64,000 bases of DNA from Erigeron canadensis (lineage: Eukaryota; Streptophyta; Magnoliopsida; Asterales; Asteraceae). Position numbers and translations under genes: made by a program. The first letter of the stretch is position 1. Each line of letters starts with the position of its first letter. Of this stretch, positions 12,411-26,093 are shown piece by piece. The DNA lies in contig NC_057769.1 in assembly GCF_010389155.1 (NCBI RefSeq), positions 35,263,548 to 35,327,547 of the forward strand, read 5' to 3'. The notes under the pieces are model-generated. The model did not search any database, had not been told where the DNA came from, and saw only the letters and a list, made by a program, of their open reading frames with translations.

Positions 12411-12667
12411 ATCCTTAGTCCCACTTAAAAGTATACTAGTTTGAATTCTCAAAGTCTTTTTATGTAAAGTTTGACCTTAAAAATTTTGATTTTATTATAT
12501 AATAATTGATAAAACTTATATCAATAAAAAAACACATCAAAACCTTAATTAATCAATATAACTTTCATCAAATATTATATAACACAAATCAAAATATTTA
12601 AAGTCAAAGTTGATAAAAAAAGACTTTGAAAATTCAAAATGTGACACTTTTAGTGGGACGGAAGGAG
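12411..12667. mobile_element. Stowaway-type MITE (Tc1/mariner)
   Basis: The right end, read in reverse, starts CTCCTTCCGTCCCACTAAAA, the classic Stowaway terminus, and is followed by TA (12668-12669). The left end reads ATCCTTAGTCCCACTTAAAA. Both ends continue with TTTGAATT and CTCAAAGTC-type sequence in inverted orientation, giving arms of about 50 bp. The left outermost bases are eroded, so a left TA is not clean. It lies upstream of the NPF gene. Confidence 0.75.
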
Positions 12668-12669
12668 TA

Positions 12670-15342
12670 GCTATCACCTCTTATGTCATACTAGATTTTT
12701 TCATTTTTAGCAATTTGGTGTGGACCGGTTTTGATTATCGGACAATATATATATATATTTTGAGAAAAATAAATAGCGTAAACATCAACTTTATTCAATT
12801 TATTTAAACAAATTTACATCTAGAATTTATATACATCACTTTGAAACTCATATTCGAACAACCCTCAATAAATTACTTTATAATGTGGACCAACAACTAG
12901 ATTTGGACAATCAAGCAGTCTTTTAGTCGAGTAGTTATATCAGAAAATATTTCATGATACAAGGACGAGGTCTTGTAAATTTCATTCTTTTCGATAAAGT
13001 TCAATAGGTGACTAAATTTTTTTGAGTAAAAAATCACACAAACTAGTCACTCTAATTAATCGAACTCGGATAAAACTCAAAGATGTATCGGCCAGTTAGA
13101 CTGATCAACATTTGTGAATAAATTAATTAGTATTTCGACATGTCGCTTGGTCAAATAATGGTTGGGTGGGCCGCCAATTAGTCTGATGTCAACGAAGTGT
13201 CATACAATGCGAAGAATGATAGAGATCTTGGAACAAATGTTTGTATTACACCAAGCAGAAAAGGTTTTTAAAAAAATGATACCACTACAAAATAACACAG
13301 GATAATGATCATAAAAAAGTAACGTAAAATTAAGATCAATATTGATATTGTATATTTGTAAGTCTTAGTACTCAATATACACAATCCCTCACTTTTTCAC
13401 TTTATTAAATATTACTTCGTTTAATCGTTTCGTTTTATGGTTGAAACATGAGTACATGACATACAATATTAGGGATTGGTTATTGTAAAATAAGTATTAA
13501 AATAAAACAAATAAAATAAGATCTTGACTTTTAGATCATGATTAAATTGATGCACGAAGATTCACAAAGCATATAATGTACAGTAATTTTCATGATACAC
13601 GGTAATATCAGTGAAGAAAAAACCTATTGTTTTATTTGTTTTACATTAATATTTATTTTTTTTACCTAAAACCTACAATATTATTTACTTTGGAACAAAC
13701 TTGAAAGTTTGCTATTTATAACGATACAAAATTTGAAATTTAATTACCTATGATTATACATATTTTAAAGTATACTGCATATAATGGTACAGATTTCGAA
13801 AGTTGAGTACCTGAAATTATCAAGTTTACTAGTTGACTCGGTAACCGGTTATCATACCACTTATGCTTGAACAAATCCTGAGAGTTTATTACATTAAATA
13901 TATTAATATTTTATCGAGTACATTACCTGCTTTGCAACAAAAATAAAAATATGAAATTACTTTTTGGCATTTATCCAATAACATGTCTATGAACTTTTAA
14001 AAGTTGATGTATATAACCAAAAGTAACATGCCATCAATCGATTTGACGAAACCACTATATAACAAAAGATATGTATTTGCCGAACGGATCATGACTGTTC
14101 GCTAAATGTTTATTACGTTTACGGCCCTAACCAAGTGATGTATAGTGGTTAATTTTTTGATAATTGGGTTGGGCTGTTATTATTGAAACTTATTTGACAA
14201 AATAATGTTGTTAGTTTCTTAGTTTGATGCATATAAAAAGTATGAACGGTTTAACACTTTAACAACACAATCTTGGATTCTTATTTTTCTAGATGAAAGC
14301 AGCCCGGTTGATAGCAATGTGGCCCATACTAACCCGTCACTGTATAAAGTTTAAAAATGAACTTCATCAAAGCCCGTCACTCAATAGCCCATCAAAATAC
14401 TCGAGATGTTATTGTGTGATGTGCAATCCAAATTAATTTCAGTCCATTAAATTTTTAAAATGGTTTCGTTTATGCCAGTTAGACAAAAAATGTGCTTGAA
14501 AGAATAAAATAACAGCCTCAAAATGCCCTGGCCAAGCTTCTTAATCTGACACAATCTATATTCAAATTAGGCAAGTCGAAGATTTTATATAAACTTTCAA
14601 AGAGTTTATTGTGAGAAGTTTCATCAATGAAACTTCAACTGATACAAAGATGTCAAATACGTAAAAAGCTAAGATGTGAAATAACGCTAGCTTACAATTA
14701 AACCGGTTTATCTTGCTTTAATGGACTAAATGTTGTTGACATGTTCAAGCCAAGCAAGTGAACTATTCCTCTTTCAATTTTGTTAGAAACCTAAACTCTA
14801 AATTGCATTTGAGAATCATGGTTTCACCATTATTCAACACTAATATTTTCAAAAACCATTTTGTAAACGAAATAAAAATCGACCCCACTTTGTAAAAAAC
14901 TCCACACATAAATATAAATAGAGATGAGATTTTCTCAAAGTTAATTAAGTTGGGAGATCTTAGCACTTGATCTAAATTTAAAGATCGCGATTGTTGTAAC
15001 TTGATTATTTTCAAGCTATAATTGACAATAATTTTTGTTTGTACTATTAAATTGAGTATATTTAAGAGAACGTGACTTTTCTACTTGGATAGGTCAAGCT
15101 ATACGTACCTTATATCATATAACTTCTTTTTATCCATTTAACGATTGGCATTTGTGAATCAAACAAACTTATGTTACACTTACTCAAATACAGTAACTGA
15201 GTAACAGACAAAGTGATAATAATATAAAAATAAATATTATAAACTTTATGTCAAATCACACTAACTTTATAAACTCCAACATTCGTTACATGTAATAATT
15301 ATAAAACTTGACTAAAAACATAGCCATGACACCTCACCTGGC
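12670..15342. other. Intergenic, no gene seen
   Basis: AT-rich DNA lies between two divergent promoters (NPF leftward, tetraspanin rightward). It has short open frames on both strands with biased, low-complexity translations. I see no domain, RNA gene or clear transposon. Confidence 0.5.
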
Positions 15343-15349
15343 TATATAT
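15343..15349 (+). promoter_or_regulatory. TATA box of the tetraspanin gene
   Basis: TATATAT at this place sits about 300 bp before the tetraspanin ATG, followed by a C/A-rich leader poor in G, typical of plant 5' UTRs. The transcription start is inferred, not seen. Confidence 0.4.
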
Positions 15350-15650
15350 CACCCTCATCGACATCACACAAATATCCAATTTCATTATACATAACCTCAA
15401 TGACACAAAAACCCTTCATTTCCACCATTCACACTTCCCATCCCAACCCCATTTTCGTCATTTCACACACATACTTTCATCTTCACACTCTTCCCTCCAT
15501 CAAAACACCACACCACATATATCTCATCACACACACATGTTATAACTTATATAACATAAAATCCTCAAAACACTACATCAAAAAAAAAAATAAACCATAT
15601 ACAAAATCTTTATAACAAAAAACATATAAATTAAATTAAAAAAAAGAGCT

Positions 15651-18600
15651 ATGAGGACAGCTAATCATCTAATAGGAACGTTAAATTTCATAACATTTCT
15701 ATTATCAATACCAATTCTAGGTGGTGGAATATGGCTAAGCACAAGAGCAAACAACACCGATTGTTTGACTTTTCTACAATGGCCATTAATCATAATTGGT
15801 GTCGCAATTATGGTGATTTCATTAGCGGGATTTGCGGGGGCATGTTATAGGAACACATTTCTTATGTATTTATATCTTTGGGCCATGTTTTTTATTATTG
15901 CGACACTACTAGGATTTGTTATTTTTGCTTATGTTGTTACGGATAAAGGGTCGGGTCGGGATGTTTTGAACCGGGGTTATCAGGATTATTATTTGCCTGA
16001 TTATTCGGGTTGGTTGAAGGATCGGGTTGCTGATGATGGGTATTGGAGGAAGATTAGCTCTTGTATACGTGATTCCAATGTTTGTAGGAAATCGGGTCGG
16101 GTTACGGGCGGGTTCCCGGAAATCGCTGATGCTTATTACCAGCGCAAGTTGAGTCCTATTGAGGTCAGTCACTTGCTTAACTTAATTGCTTTCCTTAAAT
16201 TAATTATAGATCAATCTGTTAATTCTTTGGGTTAAAAGTAGCTTGCATGAAAAAATTTGTAAATTTTGTTGACATAATTTTATTAAAAAAAATTGTAAAA
16301 TCTTTGTAGACTTATTTTGAGGAAATAAAGATAGACAGTTAGACACCCAGTGTCCCTGTTATAATTTAATTTGAATTATTAAAGTATCAATTTTAATATT
16401 TCAACGATAATATAAGTGATGTGATTATGAGTGACGTGACGTAAGATTTTTTTTCAACGATGATACAACGATATATCGGGTTAAAGTTACAAAAGCTAAA
16501 TTTTAACATTAACATGTTAAATAAAATAATAGTTACTTATGACGAAATGCATCCTAGAGAAAGTTTATTACACTGTTGGTTCCTTTACTTTATATAACAC
16601 TATTTGATACTATACTTTAACACATATCAACACATGATATATACTGTACATAATTAAATGGATAAGAGTATATTTAGCCGAAGACACCAAATTTAGGTGT
16701 TGAAAAAAAAAAGGATCAAATTTATTTGTTCATAGTTGTAAACTATTATGTTATGAATGCGTATAGAGTTAGAGTGACATGTAAATATTACTCGGTATAA
16801 TATATTTCAGTAGTCTGGCTAAAGTTACTATAGCTGATATTTTGTGATCATTGATAATAATAGAGTAGATATAATTAATGCAATGTACTTCGTAATATTA
16901 AAGGTTTTTAAATAAATAAATTATAGCTAGAAATAAACAATAAATGTAAAAGGAACGGTGACCACTTGGAAGTTGCCAAGAGATTTGAGAGTTAGGTACG
17001 TATAGCTAACTCAAATAAAAAAGAAAAGTATATATGTATCTTGCCACAAATAATATCTTGGTTATTGAATGACTAACAATGGATCAGTCGTTGCCTCTAT
17101 TGTAAATAGATGTATTGACAATGACATTTAGGTCCGTCCTGCCCGACCCAATATCAGTCCGATCTTCGGGTTACTTTCTCAGTTTTCGGGTTTGACTGAT
17201 TTGATCTTGTCTGGTTCGGATTTTGACCCGATTTCATTTCTAGTGTATATGTTCTCCACACGACATACTTTGGACTCGGCTTTTGTTTCATTGTTTGTTT
17301 TTTCGCCGACCCGCCTTTTATTTTATTGGCAATAAACAGAAAATATATCCATTGGTAATTTATGTGATTTTATTTCACTAAAAGGAACCTTTTTATAAGT
17401 CTTTGGATAAGTTACATATTCGGTTGTAAGGATAATGGACGTTTAAAAAGGTTTACACGTGTTGACGAGACAATGTAGGATGACACAAATTGTCTCAAAA
17501 TAGACATTTGGTACTACAATAATTCATCGTATTTTAAGTGTGGTTCACGGGTCAATTTCATGCTAAAGTTATCTCTAGAACTAGAATTCAACATTTATAC
17601 TTCATAGGTATACTATTATCATTTCTGTGTTTAAAAATGGCTCCAAAATGTTCACGAAGACCAACTAAAAAGTAAAGTGTATAGCAATACTATTATATTT
17701 TATTGGCGTGAACAAGTATTTGGAGATGGGTCCATATGATTTTAGGTAACTTTAAATAAGTTACTATTTCGAATGGTTTTGAAACAATGAAGATTGTTGT
17801 GGAAATTAATGTGCGTAGGCTTAGGAATTATAGGAATGAGTTTGATGAATTGATGGCCAATTTGTTGTGGCATGTGAGGGTGTTGACTATTAGTGAAGTC
17901 TAGCTTTCTCATGAATAGCAAAGTCTTCAAATATATGTAAATCATTTTTTCAAATATATGTCTTCTTATTTTGATCATGGTAGAATTAAAAATAGTTGAC
18001 GTAGACATTTTACCAATTAACAATCTAAAAATTCAAATGATATTTGATACAACTAAAAATTTTAATATCTGACAAAACTAAAATTATAAGATGTCGAAAA
18101 GATTAGTAGAATGATCTCTGGCGCTGAAAGCTCAATAAACACAGACGAACACGATGCAAGGCATAGCATAAATTAAACCTCTGATCATTTCATAAACATA
18201 TATGCTTGACCTTTCTCGATGCTTTTTTTGGGTGACTCATCAACCGACCAAGCAGTGATCGATGACAGAATGGTACGAACTATTGGACATCAATGGTATC
18301 CGAGTGCGCCTCTTCACGGGGGTGATTTAAGTGCAACGAAATGCCTTAAGAATATGGTTTGTGAAGCATCTGGCTTACCGGTAATTTCCCTGCGTTGATT
18401 CAGGAGCCTTCTTCTTTAGTCTAGGATTCTAAAAAAAAAAACTTTGATACGAATACTAACTGGAGGGACTAATATAAGATACATGAGCTACTAGATATGA
18501 AGCACTAATATATTTTAGCACAAGTAATATAGTGGCCTTTGTACCTACATTCATAGGTTGATTATACGTGTAAAGCATGTAACTATGTAAGATTGTATGA

Positions 18601-20595
18601 CTACATGCTTCACATGATTATACGTTTTATGCTTTCGTGTTTTGACATATATAATATATGTGTGCATTTACCCTTACGAACACCACACACTTACTCTCCC
18701 ATACTCGAGTCAGAGGTCCTTTGGAAACCGTATATTTACTCATAAGTTAGGATAAAGTTGTGTAAATCTCACATCCACATACTCTACTCGTGACGGAATT
18801 ATATCATTTTTATTAACATTAGTAAAAAGATAGTCTGCCACAAGATAGCATTTTTCATTCTAAATGGGAAAGAATAGTTTAACAAGTGTTTTTGTAGTTC
18901 AAGCAAGGTTTCTCCTCCACGCATAACAGTTGACTTCCATTCCCGCCTTTCTATCACTTACTATTAGTAGTATATTTATTTAATAGATTTTACCAAACAT
19001 ATCCTTAACCGTTATATATGAATAATTTTCAACCGTCATATACAACATTTTAATGTGTTTTATTGATAGGCATAAAGGCTATGAATAACAAACTCTTAAT
19101 TTATATTGATGCATATTTTAATCAGCAACAGATTTTATTATAAGTAAAATGAGTTTTTATTAGAACAAATTTGAAAAACTTGTGTAGGAAGTGACTTTTA
19201 TTCGGTTACTTGGTCAAAGCAGCAAAGATCCCAAATCTCAACTGCTTCCGGTTACTTCACCTATGCATTTTCTCTTGTGACCTTTTTCCCTCTTTCAAGC
19301 CTCATTTCTAGTGTCCAACTTGTTATTTTGGCTTATATTTTACTTATCACACTTCACCATATCATCAAAATATTGATTTTAAAATTTATATGAATGATTG
19401 TTGTGACTACATAGATATATTTTAATAAAGTTTAAACTTAACTCTTACAACATTTTCTACATAACACATTATTATGAACTTGAGAGATCTCAATTATGTC
19501 CATCCTATCCTATTGGTATCCCATTGTAGTCATTAAGTCATGTATATACAGACAAGATATTCTCTTGTCAAATAACCAACATGAGATTGTGGGCTTGAAA
19601 AATTTGGATTTCTGGGTCAGCCAAGGATATCATAATGAATTCAATTATGATAGGGATGATGTTGAAATAATTGCTTTTTCTTAGTTGGTAATTGGGCCCC
19701 TTGTCTTTCAGAGTATTAGGCCAGATGCTTTTATAGTTTTTGGGTGGTTTGGTTATAAAAGAGTAAGGACTAAGGAGCTAAAAGTGTCCAATTAGGCATC
19801 ATAAATAAGCAATTGATAGATAAATGATTCAAACTTATGACACTTTGGATCTGAGACTTTAAAAGTACTTTTGGGATACCCTTTTAGCAAGAAAGAATAT
19901 GATCATATATTCATATGACGACAATAATATGTGAATGCATCATGCTTTTTAAGTTAAACGATAATTTATATATACAGCTTATATATAACAGATATATAAG
20001 TTGTAGCTATCTTTTTTATTGTTTCGGTCTTGATCAATCTTTACCGAATCAAATGTGTATGTTTATACATTATACGTCCCAGCTTCAGATTTTAGGCTCA
20101 ACGATCTTTCAACATAGATCTAATATCCGTTTAATTGTTGTAATATTGGAAGAAAGTCTTATTCTTACTTTTGCATATTCATAGATATTATCTCAAATGC
20201 ATAAACACAGAGATACCATTTCATTAATTTTTATGACTGTTTTTTAGTCAGGGTGTTGCAAGCCGCCAACAGAATGTGGATTTACGTACATGAATGAGAC
20301 AACATGGAACGTTATTGATTCAGCTTCGGCTGCGAACAATCGCGATTGCAGCAGGTGGAGCAATGACCAAGAACAACTGTGCTACAGTTGTAACTCGTGC
20401 AAGGCTGGAGTGTTGGCTAATGTGAAGAAGAGTTGGAGGAAGGTCTCCATTATCAACATTGTCGTTCTTATCATCTTAGTCATTGCCTACGTTGTTGCTT
20501 GTGCTGCTTTTAGGAATAATAAGAGGATGGACAATGATGAACCATATGGAGAGACCCGGATGGAAAAAGCCAGGCCTAGTTGGATACGGTTTTAG
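15651..20595 (+). CDS. Plant tetraspanin (TET8-like)
   Basis: Two exons (15651..16163 and 20248..20595) join in phase 0 to give 286 residues. Tetraspanins are four-helix membrane organisers; TET8-type plant members are known from exosomes and the plasma membrane. Helices are visible at about 8-30 (LIGTLNFITFLLSIPILGGG), 43-65, 71-95 and 233-255 (IINIVVLIILVIAYVVA). The large extracellular loop carries the plant GCCK/RP signature as GCCKPP at 173-178, at the very start of exon 2, plus paired cysteines (CYSCNSC). The two-exon structure with the break beside GCCK is typical of the family. The start ATG follows AAAGAGCT and is the first in frame. The 4.1-kb intron is unusually long. Confidence 0.95.
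16164..20247 (+). other. Long tetraspanin intron
   Basis: The intron (GTCAGTC ... TTTTTTAG) is 4084 bp. It contains AT-rich DNA and, at 18241-18380, a short gene-like segment reading QWYPSAPLHGGDLSATKCLK then NMVCEASGLP, which I could not assign. No full transposon was recognised. Confidence 0.6.
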
Positions 20596-21483
20596 TCGCT
20601 ATGTAAAAGAAAAATCAAATGCTGCTTTTATTTGATTGTTGGTTCTGTTTTACTTTAGGTTTTTGAGGGCATTTGCAGAGTCAGAAATATACATGCATAT
20701 ATTGTTTGCATATTTCGTGTTTTGTCTAAAATTTAAGGTCCATATATGGCTTAGTACTTGAACTGTATGAGTGTAATCAATTCAAATTATGTGTATATTT
20801 TCTTCCGGCCCAGTCTGTTTTTCTTTTACCACATTTCAGAAATCTTCAATCTCAATTAGTATATCAGTTGCATATTGAAAAGGTGTACCAGTCGTATAAT
20901 AGCTTAGTACACCCTTATAGGTCGCTTAGTTGAGCAAGATTTCTTGCAACAATTTTGCCAGCTCTCATGGGCTCATGGCTGAACCAGAATCTTAAGTCTC
21001 ACTTAACTGCTCAAGCTTGCATCATGAATGCTCCTCGAGCTATCACAAGAAATCCAACCTTCGTGGTAGAGTTAGAGCTATCACAAGCTCGGTTAGTTTA
21101 GCAACAATTATCTACTTGTCATAAATATATCGAAACATAAACTTGATTAGGAGATCTTTTGGTTCCATAGCCATTAGCCAATGATTTATCAAGAACAAAA
21201 TTAAAGGTTATTCAAGACAAACAGAGACATTGTGGAAGCAAAATTAAAGCATTACATGTAAAGCAGCAATTGTATCCAACATGACAACTTATCCAATCAA
21301 ATTTGGAAATTCAAAGACTTGGGGTAAATTTCGTCATCATGATTCATGATGGAGTACAAACTCCATATAATTTCCTCAAAACAAATTAAAGACCAGCATC
21401 TTTGTTTCTCTTGCCTTATTTCTATATATGCGAAAACATAAAGAACGGGATTCAAATTGCTTCATGTGAATAAACCATGAAAA
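20596..21483. other. Convergent 3' ends of the tetraspanin and ATP synthase d genes
   Basis: This short intergenic region must contain both 3' UTRs because the two genes converge here. No other feature is evident. Confidence 0.5.
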
Positions 21484-24476
21484 TTAATACCCCCAATAAT
21501 CATTTCTGATTTCATCATCAAATCTCTTCTTCAGATCTGGGTTCTTCTCAAAGTACTCATCGGCAGTCATGGTGCTAAGCTTTTTCTGTAATGAAAAAAG
21601 TAAATCAAATTCCATAGCAAGAAACACAAATAACTAATGGAAAACCATGCAAGGAATTGAAACAAAAGTAAACTTCTCCCCAAAATCAGAAAAAAGTTAT
21701 ATGATTGAACTGTTTCCTGCAAGTGTTTGGTTAACTTTGGCAATGAAAAAAAAATTATCGGGTGGATTTATGCAGAGCCATGAACTGGATAAAGGTATTG
21801 GCTAAGTGATTTTTTTTGCAAAAATATTCTACCTTAATACAGCCATACAGGGTTCCTATTCTATTGGAGTATTATATTGCGTATTATATTTACTCAATAC
21901 ACAAAGCTTTAATTAAAATGTTACATAAAAATCACCCATACAAAGATATATTTATAGCTTTTATATTCACATATAATAACTCAAATGGGTCATGACTATG
22001 TTTTTAGATTGGCTGTTCATGAAAATCAAAAAAAGTAAGCAAAGGCTGATCCAACCAACTCCTTGTTGACCTGAACCCACTTAGCTTATCTAACCCAACC
22101 CACCGACCCACTTTGCCGCCTATAATTATTACCTTCAGCTCTTGGACATCAGCAATTTCTTTCTCTAGTCTTTCAGATTCCTTCAGAGATTTCTGCTCGG
22201 CCTCTTTCAATTCCACCAACTGCAATTTCAAGATTACAAAAAAAATAAGATGGCTTACAAATAAAAGTTAAGAGACCCCAGCAAGCATTGGGTATTGATA
22301 TACACAGCAAATTTCCTTAAAGATATATAAGCACTAACATAGCTCACATTTTCATAAAGAACAGTCTGTAGGTAGCCATTTAATTTCTTTAACTGATGTA
22401 TGTTTCTTTCATAATTAATAGTTTCATTCACATCCATGGCAGAAACAAGAATAGATTAAACATAAAGGATGGCCTTCAGCTACAAGGCTTTGGACAAAAA
22501 CAAGGAACACATTACCATATCACTAACTTGTGTACAAATACCTGGTTACCCTTATTTTAGTACTAGATGCCCTATACAACTTCTTACCAGTGCATCAAAC
22601 TTAGGCTTGTACTCTGGAGTAGTCTTATCAACAAACTTGGGGATTTCAACACCTGTAAAAGGATATGGGGTCAGCACAGCTTTCCTGGAGATCGTAAAAC
22701 TTTAGTAACAACGACCAAATAAGAATAGAATCAGAAATACAGCATCTACTCTCAGTTTCTAGTAAAAATAAACATGTTCAATAATGTTTATCTCTTCCAA
22801 TTGAAAAGAACTATATTATACAGTTTTTACATCTCCTAAAAAACTGATTTACAAGCTTAATTGCACATTTAAAGTATTTCTCTTTTGTTAAAAACATAAT
22901 AGAAGTACTTGGTTCACAATTAGTCTAATAGAAGTATATATCTGTGACACAGTAATATGAAATTTTGACATAGACAATAATATATTTTCTACAGAGAAAC
23001 ATATATTCTAGTTAGCATGTTAAGTGAAAAACAGTTGATCATTATGCCATGTACATATATCAATAATGAACAATGCCTTCAACAATCAAAAAAACAGTTT
23101 TTTGACAAATAATCATTAGAACTTTAGAAGTAAAAACACATAATATTGCAGATATCTCTTTAACTTAGACGAACTCACACTTTTATTTTTTCATTTCAAC
23201 ATTATTTGAGCAAGTAATGAATCCAAAATATGAAAACTGACGAGGGTCTCATCATTGAAGTTTTACATTTGCACAGAAGCAGCATAATTACTCAAGCTCG
23301 TGAAAACAAAACATACTTAAATTTGCATAACTAAAAAGACATGAAGAGGGCATTTTCACTAACGGTGCAAAAACTCTTGATTTCCTCATAAGAACAAAAA
23401 TCAAGAACATTGAACACCAATTTTATATGCGGGAGAAAATATTAAAATAATATATACCACTGAATCCCACCCTGTTATTTATCAGTTAATCTGTTGCCTA
23501 AATGGTCTATGCAAAGGAGTATTCAAGTTAAACATTGACATAGTAAGACATACTTTCATAATACTCTTTGTAAGAATCGACTATGCGTGATCCAAGCCCT
23601 TTTCTGTAGTACTCCCAGTCAATGGTTTCTGGTTCCTGTATTATCCAACAAAAAATCATTCCAATTAATTTATAAGAACGCTGATCAAACATATAAAAAT
23701 CAGTTGGATGCCAGAAGTACGAATCTCAAATGTTTAATTAACAGATGCAAAAAGTAGCACTTTTATTATTCCAAACTTGAAAAACAAATATCACACGGCA
23801 ATTAGATTTAAAAAGCTTACGACTTTTTCAGCACCGAGCGGAACCCTTTCAACTCACATAAACCATAACTAATACTGTCATAACAACATGTACATCTATA
23901 GCATCCAACTCATTAACATCAACAATTATATAATTACACATACATAATACATTTTGAATAATCAAATAGATCTGATTGAAAGATATAGATACAATTCATC
24001 ACAAATCCCACCCGAAATTCCTCAAATTATCGCCTAGTCGAAAAATACGGACATAAACTAATCATCAGTTTCCTAGTTACAAAATAAAAATCATATCAAA
24101 TATTCAAAAAAGACGTATATAAAAAATCTAACATTTGTATAACTAATCCAAATGGAAATAAATGAATAAAAAAACATTCATTTAACTAATTCATAGAAAC
24201 CCTAACTATCAAATCAAAACATAGATCTAATCCTTGAGCACAGATATACAATATATATATATATATATATAGATACAGATTATAGAAATAGATAAGGGAA
24301 TATGCCTGACTAAATTTGGTCTGGAGGGTGGAATTGACTTCTTCAAAAGCGCGACGGAGAGAAGAAAACTCTTTGCGAGCTTCATCGGTGACGATCATTT
24401 TGGCCATGCCTTCCCAATCGATTGATTTTGAGGCCTTGAATGCCACATCAGCGACTTTCTTACCCGCTCCGCTCAT
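21484..24476 (-). CDS. ATPQ: Mitochondrial ATP synthase subunit d
   Basis: Five minus-strand exons (24476..24306, 23635..23554, 22652..22588, 22219..22133, 21585..21484) give 168 residues, the exact length usual for plant subunit d. The protein is part of the peripheral stalk of F1Fo ATP synthase in the inner mitochondrial membrane. It begins MSGAGKKVADVAFKASKSID and contains TIDWEYYRKGLGSRIVDSYK, PEYKPKFDALLVELKEAEQK, then a charged helix and KKLSTMTADEYFEKNPDLKK, ending RNDYWGY. Intron 1 has a GC donor: CAG at 24308-24306 is followed by GCATAT. The family sequence (FSQ then EPE) requires this join; a GT donor 4 bp upstream would break the frame. Other introns are GT-AG. Confidence 0.97.
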
Positions 24477-24588
24477 TTTGTCTTTTTGAGAAAAAAAAAT
24501 AATATGGATTTAGATTTGGTTCTTGAATAAAAGTATGTAACAGAGATAGATATATCTGCTGCTAATGCTTTAGGGGTGTTTTGGGGAC

Positions 24589-24596
24589 TAGGGTTT
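24589..24596 (-). promoter_or_regulatory. Telo-box upstream of ATP synthase d
   Basis: AAACCCTA (minus strand) lies about 115 bp upstream of the start codon. Telo-boxes are common near the start of plant genes for translation and basic metabolism. A functional role here is inference. Confidence 0.4.
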
Positions 24597-24741
24597 CCCG
24601 AAATGACTTTTATTGACACGAATAAAATTGTAAACTAAATAAATACTGTATATATAATATAATTCCTTTCAAAAATAATTTTTGTTAAGACCCACACCTT
24701 TTGAAATGGTGTTTATTAAAAATAATTTTTGATTTTTTTGA

Positions 24742-25077
24742 TAAGTGCGACCACGCAATGTAGCGGCAGTAACGGCAACGGCGGTGCAGTGGTGTTGGTG
24801 ACGCGTGATGATGGCATCGACAATTGGTGTCGAGTGGTGTAAGTTGATGTTAAAGATAATAGAAATAATTTATAAGATAAAAACTTAGAATGTAAATTAG
24901 CAAGATAAGGGTTTAGGATTTAAATTATATCATTAAGGACAAATTTAGTAATTTATAAAAATACTTCCATAGTGGGGTGTTTATTAAGGGCAGTTTAGTA
25001 ATTTCGCATGTAACTTTCTTGTAACACTTTCCATTTTGAGGGAGGTGGATAATTTTTAATAAGGAGTATATATAAGA
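24742..25077 (-). mobile_element. Helitron-like element, reverse copy of the 54675 family
   Basis: Read on the minus strand it begins TCTTATATATACTCCTTATT, runs through the same blocks as the copy at 54675 (AAAGTGTTA, CATGCGAAATTACTAAA, CACCACTCGACACCAATTG, CATCATCACGCGTCACCAAC) and ends in a CCGCTACATTGCGTGG block and a degenerate CTTA before T. The two copies are collinear over about 330 bp, which fixes the element's length. Confidence 0.65.
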
Positions 25078-25459
25078 GTTACGGATAACGTGAATTTTGT
25101 ATAGCAAAAAAAAATTTATAAGGTGTGAATTACTCACGAATGTTTGGAAGTCAAGCATATATTATTTTTAAGTTTTAACCAAGTTTGTTTTAGAAGCCTT
25201 CTCGACAAACAGATCCTCTATATAAACTCATCAAAAAGAATACTTCAATCACCAATCTACCTAAAATGTACTAACTAAATAGAACTAAATAGTTTATCGA
25301 TTAGTTGATAATAATCTTTAAAAGTAGCCTTTCTAGTTAGTACCTTAATAAGTCAATCATTTTATTGCAACGTAGTTAATCTTAATAGGCCATAGGCTTA
25401 TGTCAATTTGTACCATAAGTTACGGGTCTATCAATCTTAGGGTGCATTGTTATGCAGAA

Positions 25460-26043
25460 TAGGGGTGTTGAAAATAACCAAACCCAAATAACCCGATCTA
25501 ACTCGAATGAGTTTGGGTGAAATGGGTTGGGTTATTCGGTTTACGGGTCGTCATTTGGGTTAACCCGAATAACCCAAAGCTTAATCGGTTTGGGTTACGA
25601 GTAAAAATTCAATAATTTGGGTCAACCCAAATAACCCGAATAAGATGTTTGTTTCTTTTATATATACTAATATATAACACATCAAATTTGTTTAAAATAT
25701 ATATTCTTGAATATTAACGATAAAACAACTATCTTTTCATTCAAGAATTCAAAAAACGCAAAATCATATGTGTTTCAACCGTTTTGGATATAAAAGTTTG
25801 TTAATCTAAATAAATATCAATATTATTTAAGTTTTTGAAATTGAATTTACATTGTTGCAATGCTGCATAACTAACAAGTCTTTTTAAGTTGCACGTAAAT
25901 TTATCAATCACGTTTATATGGGTCACCCAAAAACCCGAACCTGAACAACCCAAACTCATATAACCCAAAGCTTATTTGGTTTGGGTTACGGGTTGATTTA
26001 TAATTTTTCAAAACCCGAATAACCCAACCCATCAACACCCCTA
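25460..26043. mobile_element. hAT-type MITE (584 bp)
   Basis: The element starts TAGGGGTGTTGA and ends TCAACACCCCTA, a perfect 12-bp inverted repeat. The flanks ATGCAGAA and ATTCAGAT match at 6 of 8 positions, as expected for an eroded 8-bp hAT duplication. The interior is dominated by AACCCGAATAACCCAAA-type repeats in both orientations and codes for nothing convincing. Confidence 0.8.
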
Positions 26044-26093
26044 ATTCAGATTGAGCAAAGTGCATTGATTGAGCAATGTGCACCAATTGACTG

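Noticed and set aside
15400..15615. Open frame of 71 codons before the tetraspanin
   Set aside because: It is the His/Thr/Pro-rich reading of a C/A-rich leader and lacks any domain; treated as 5' UTR.
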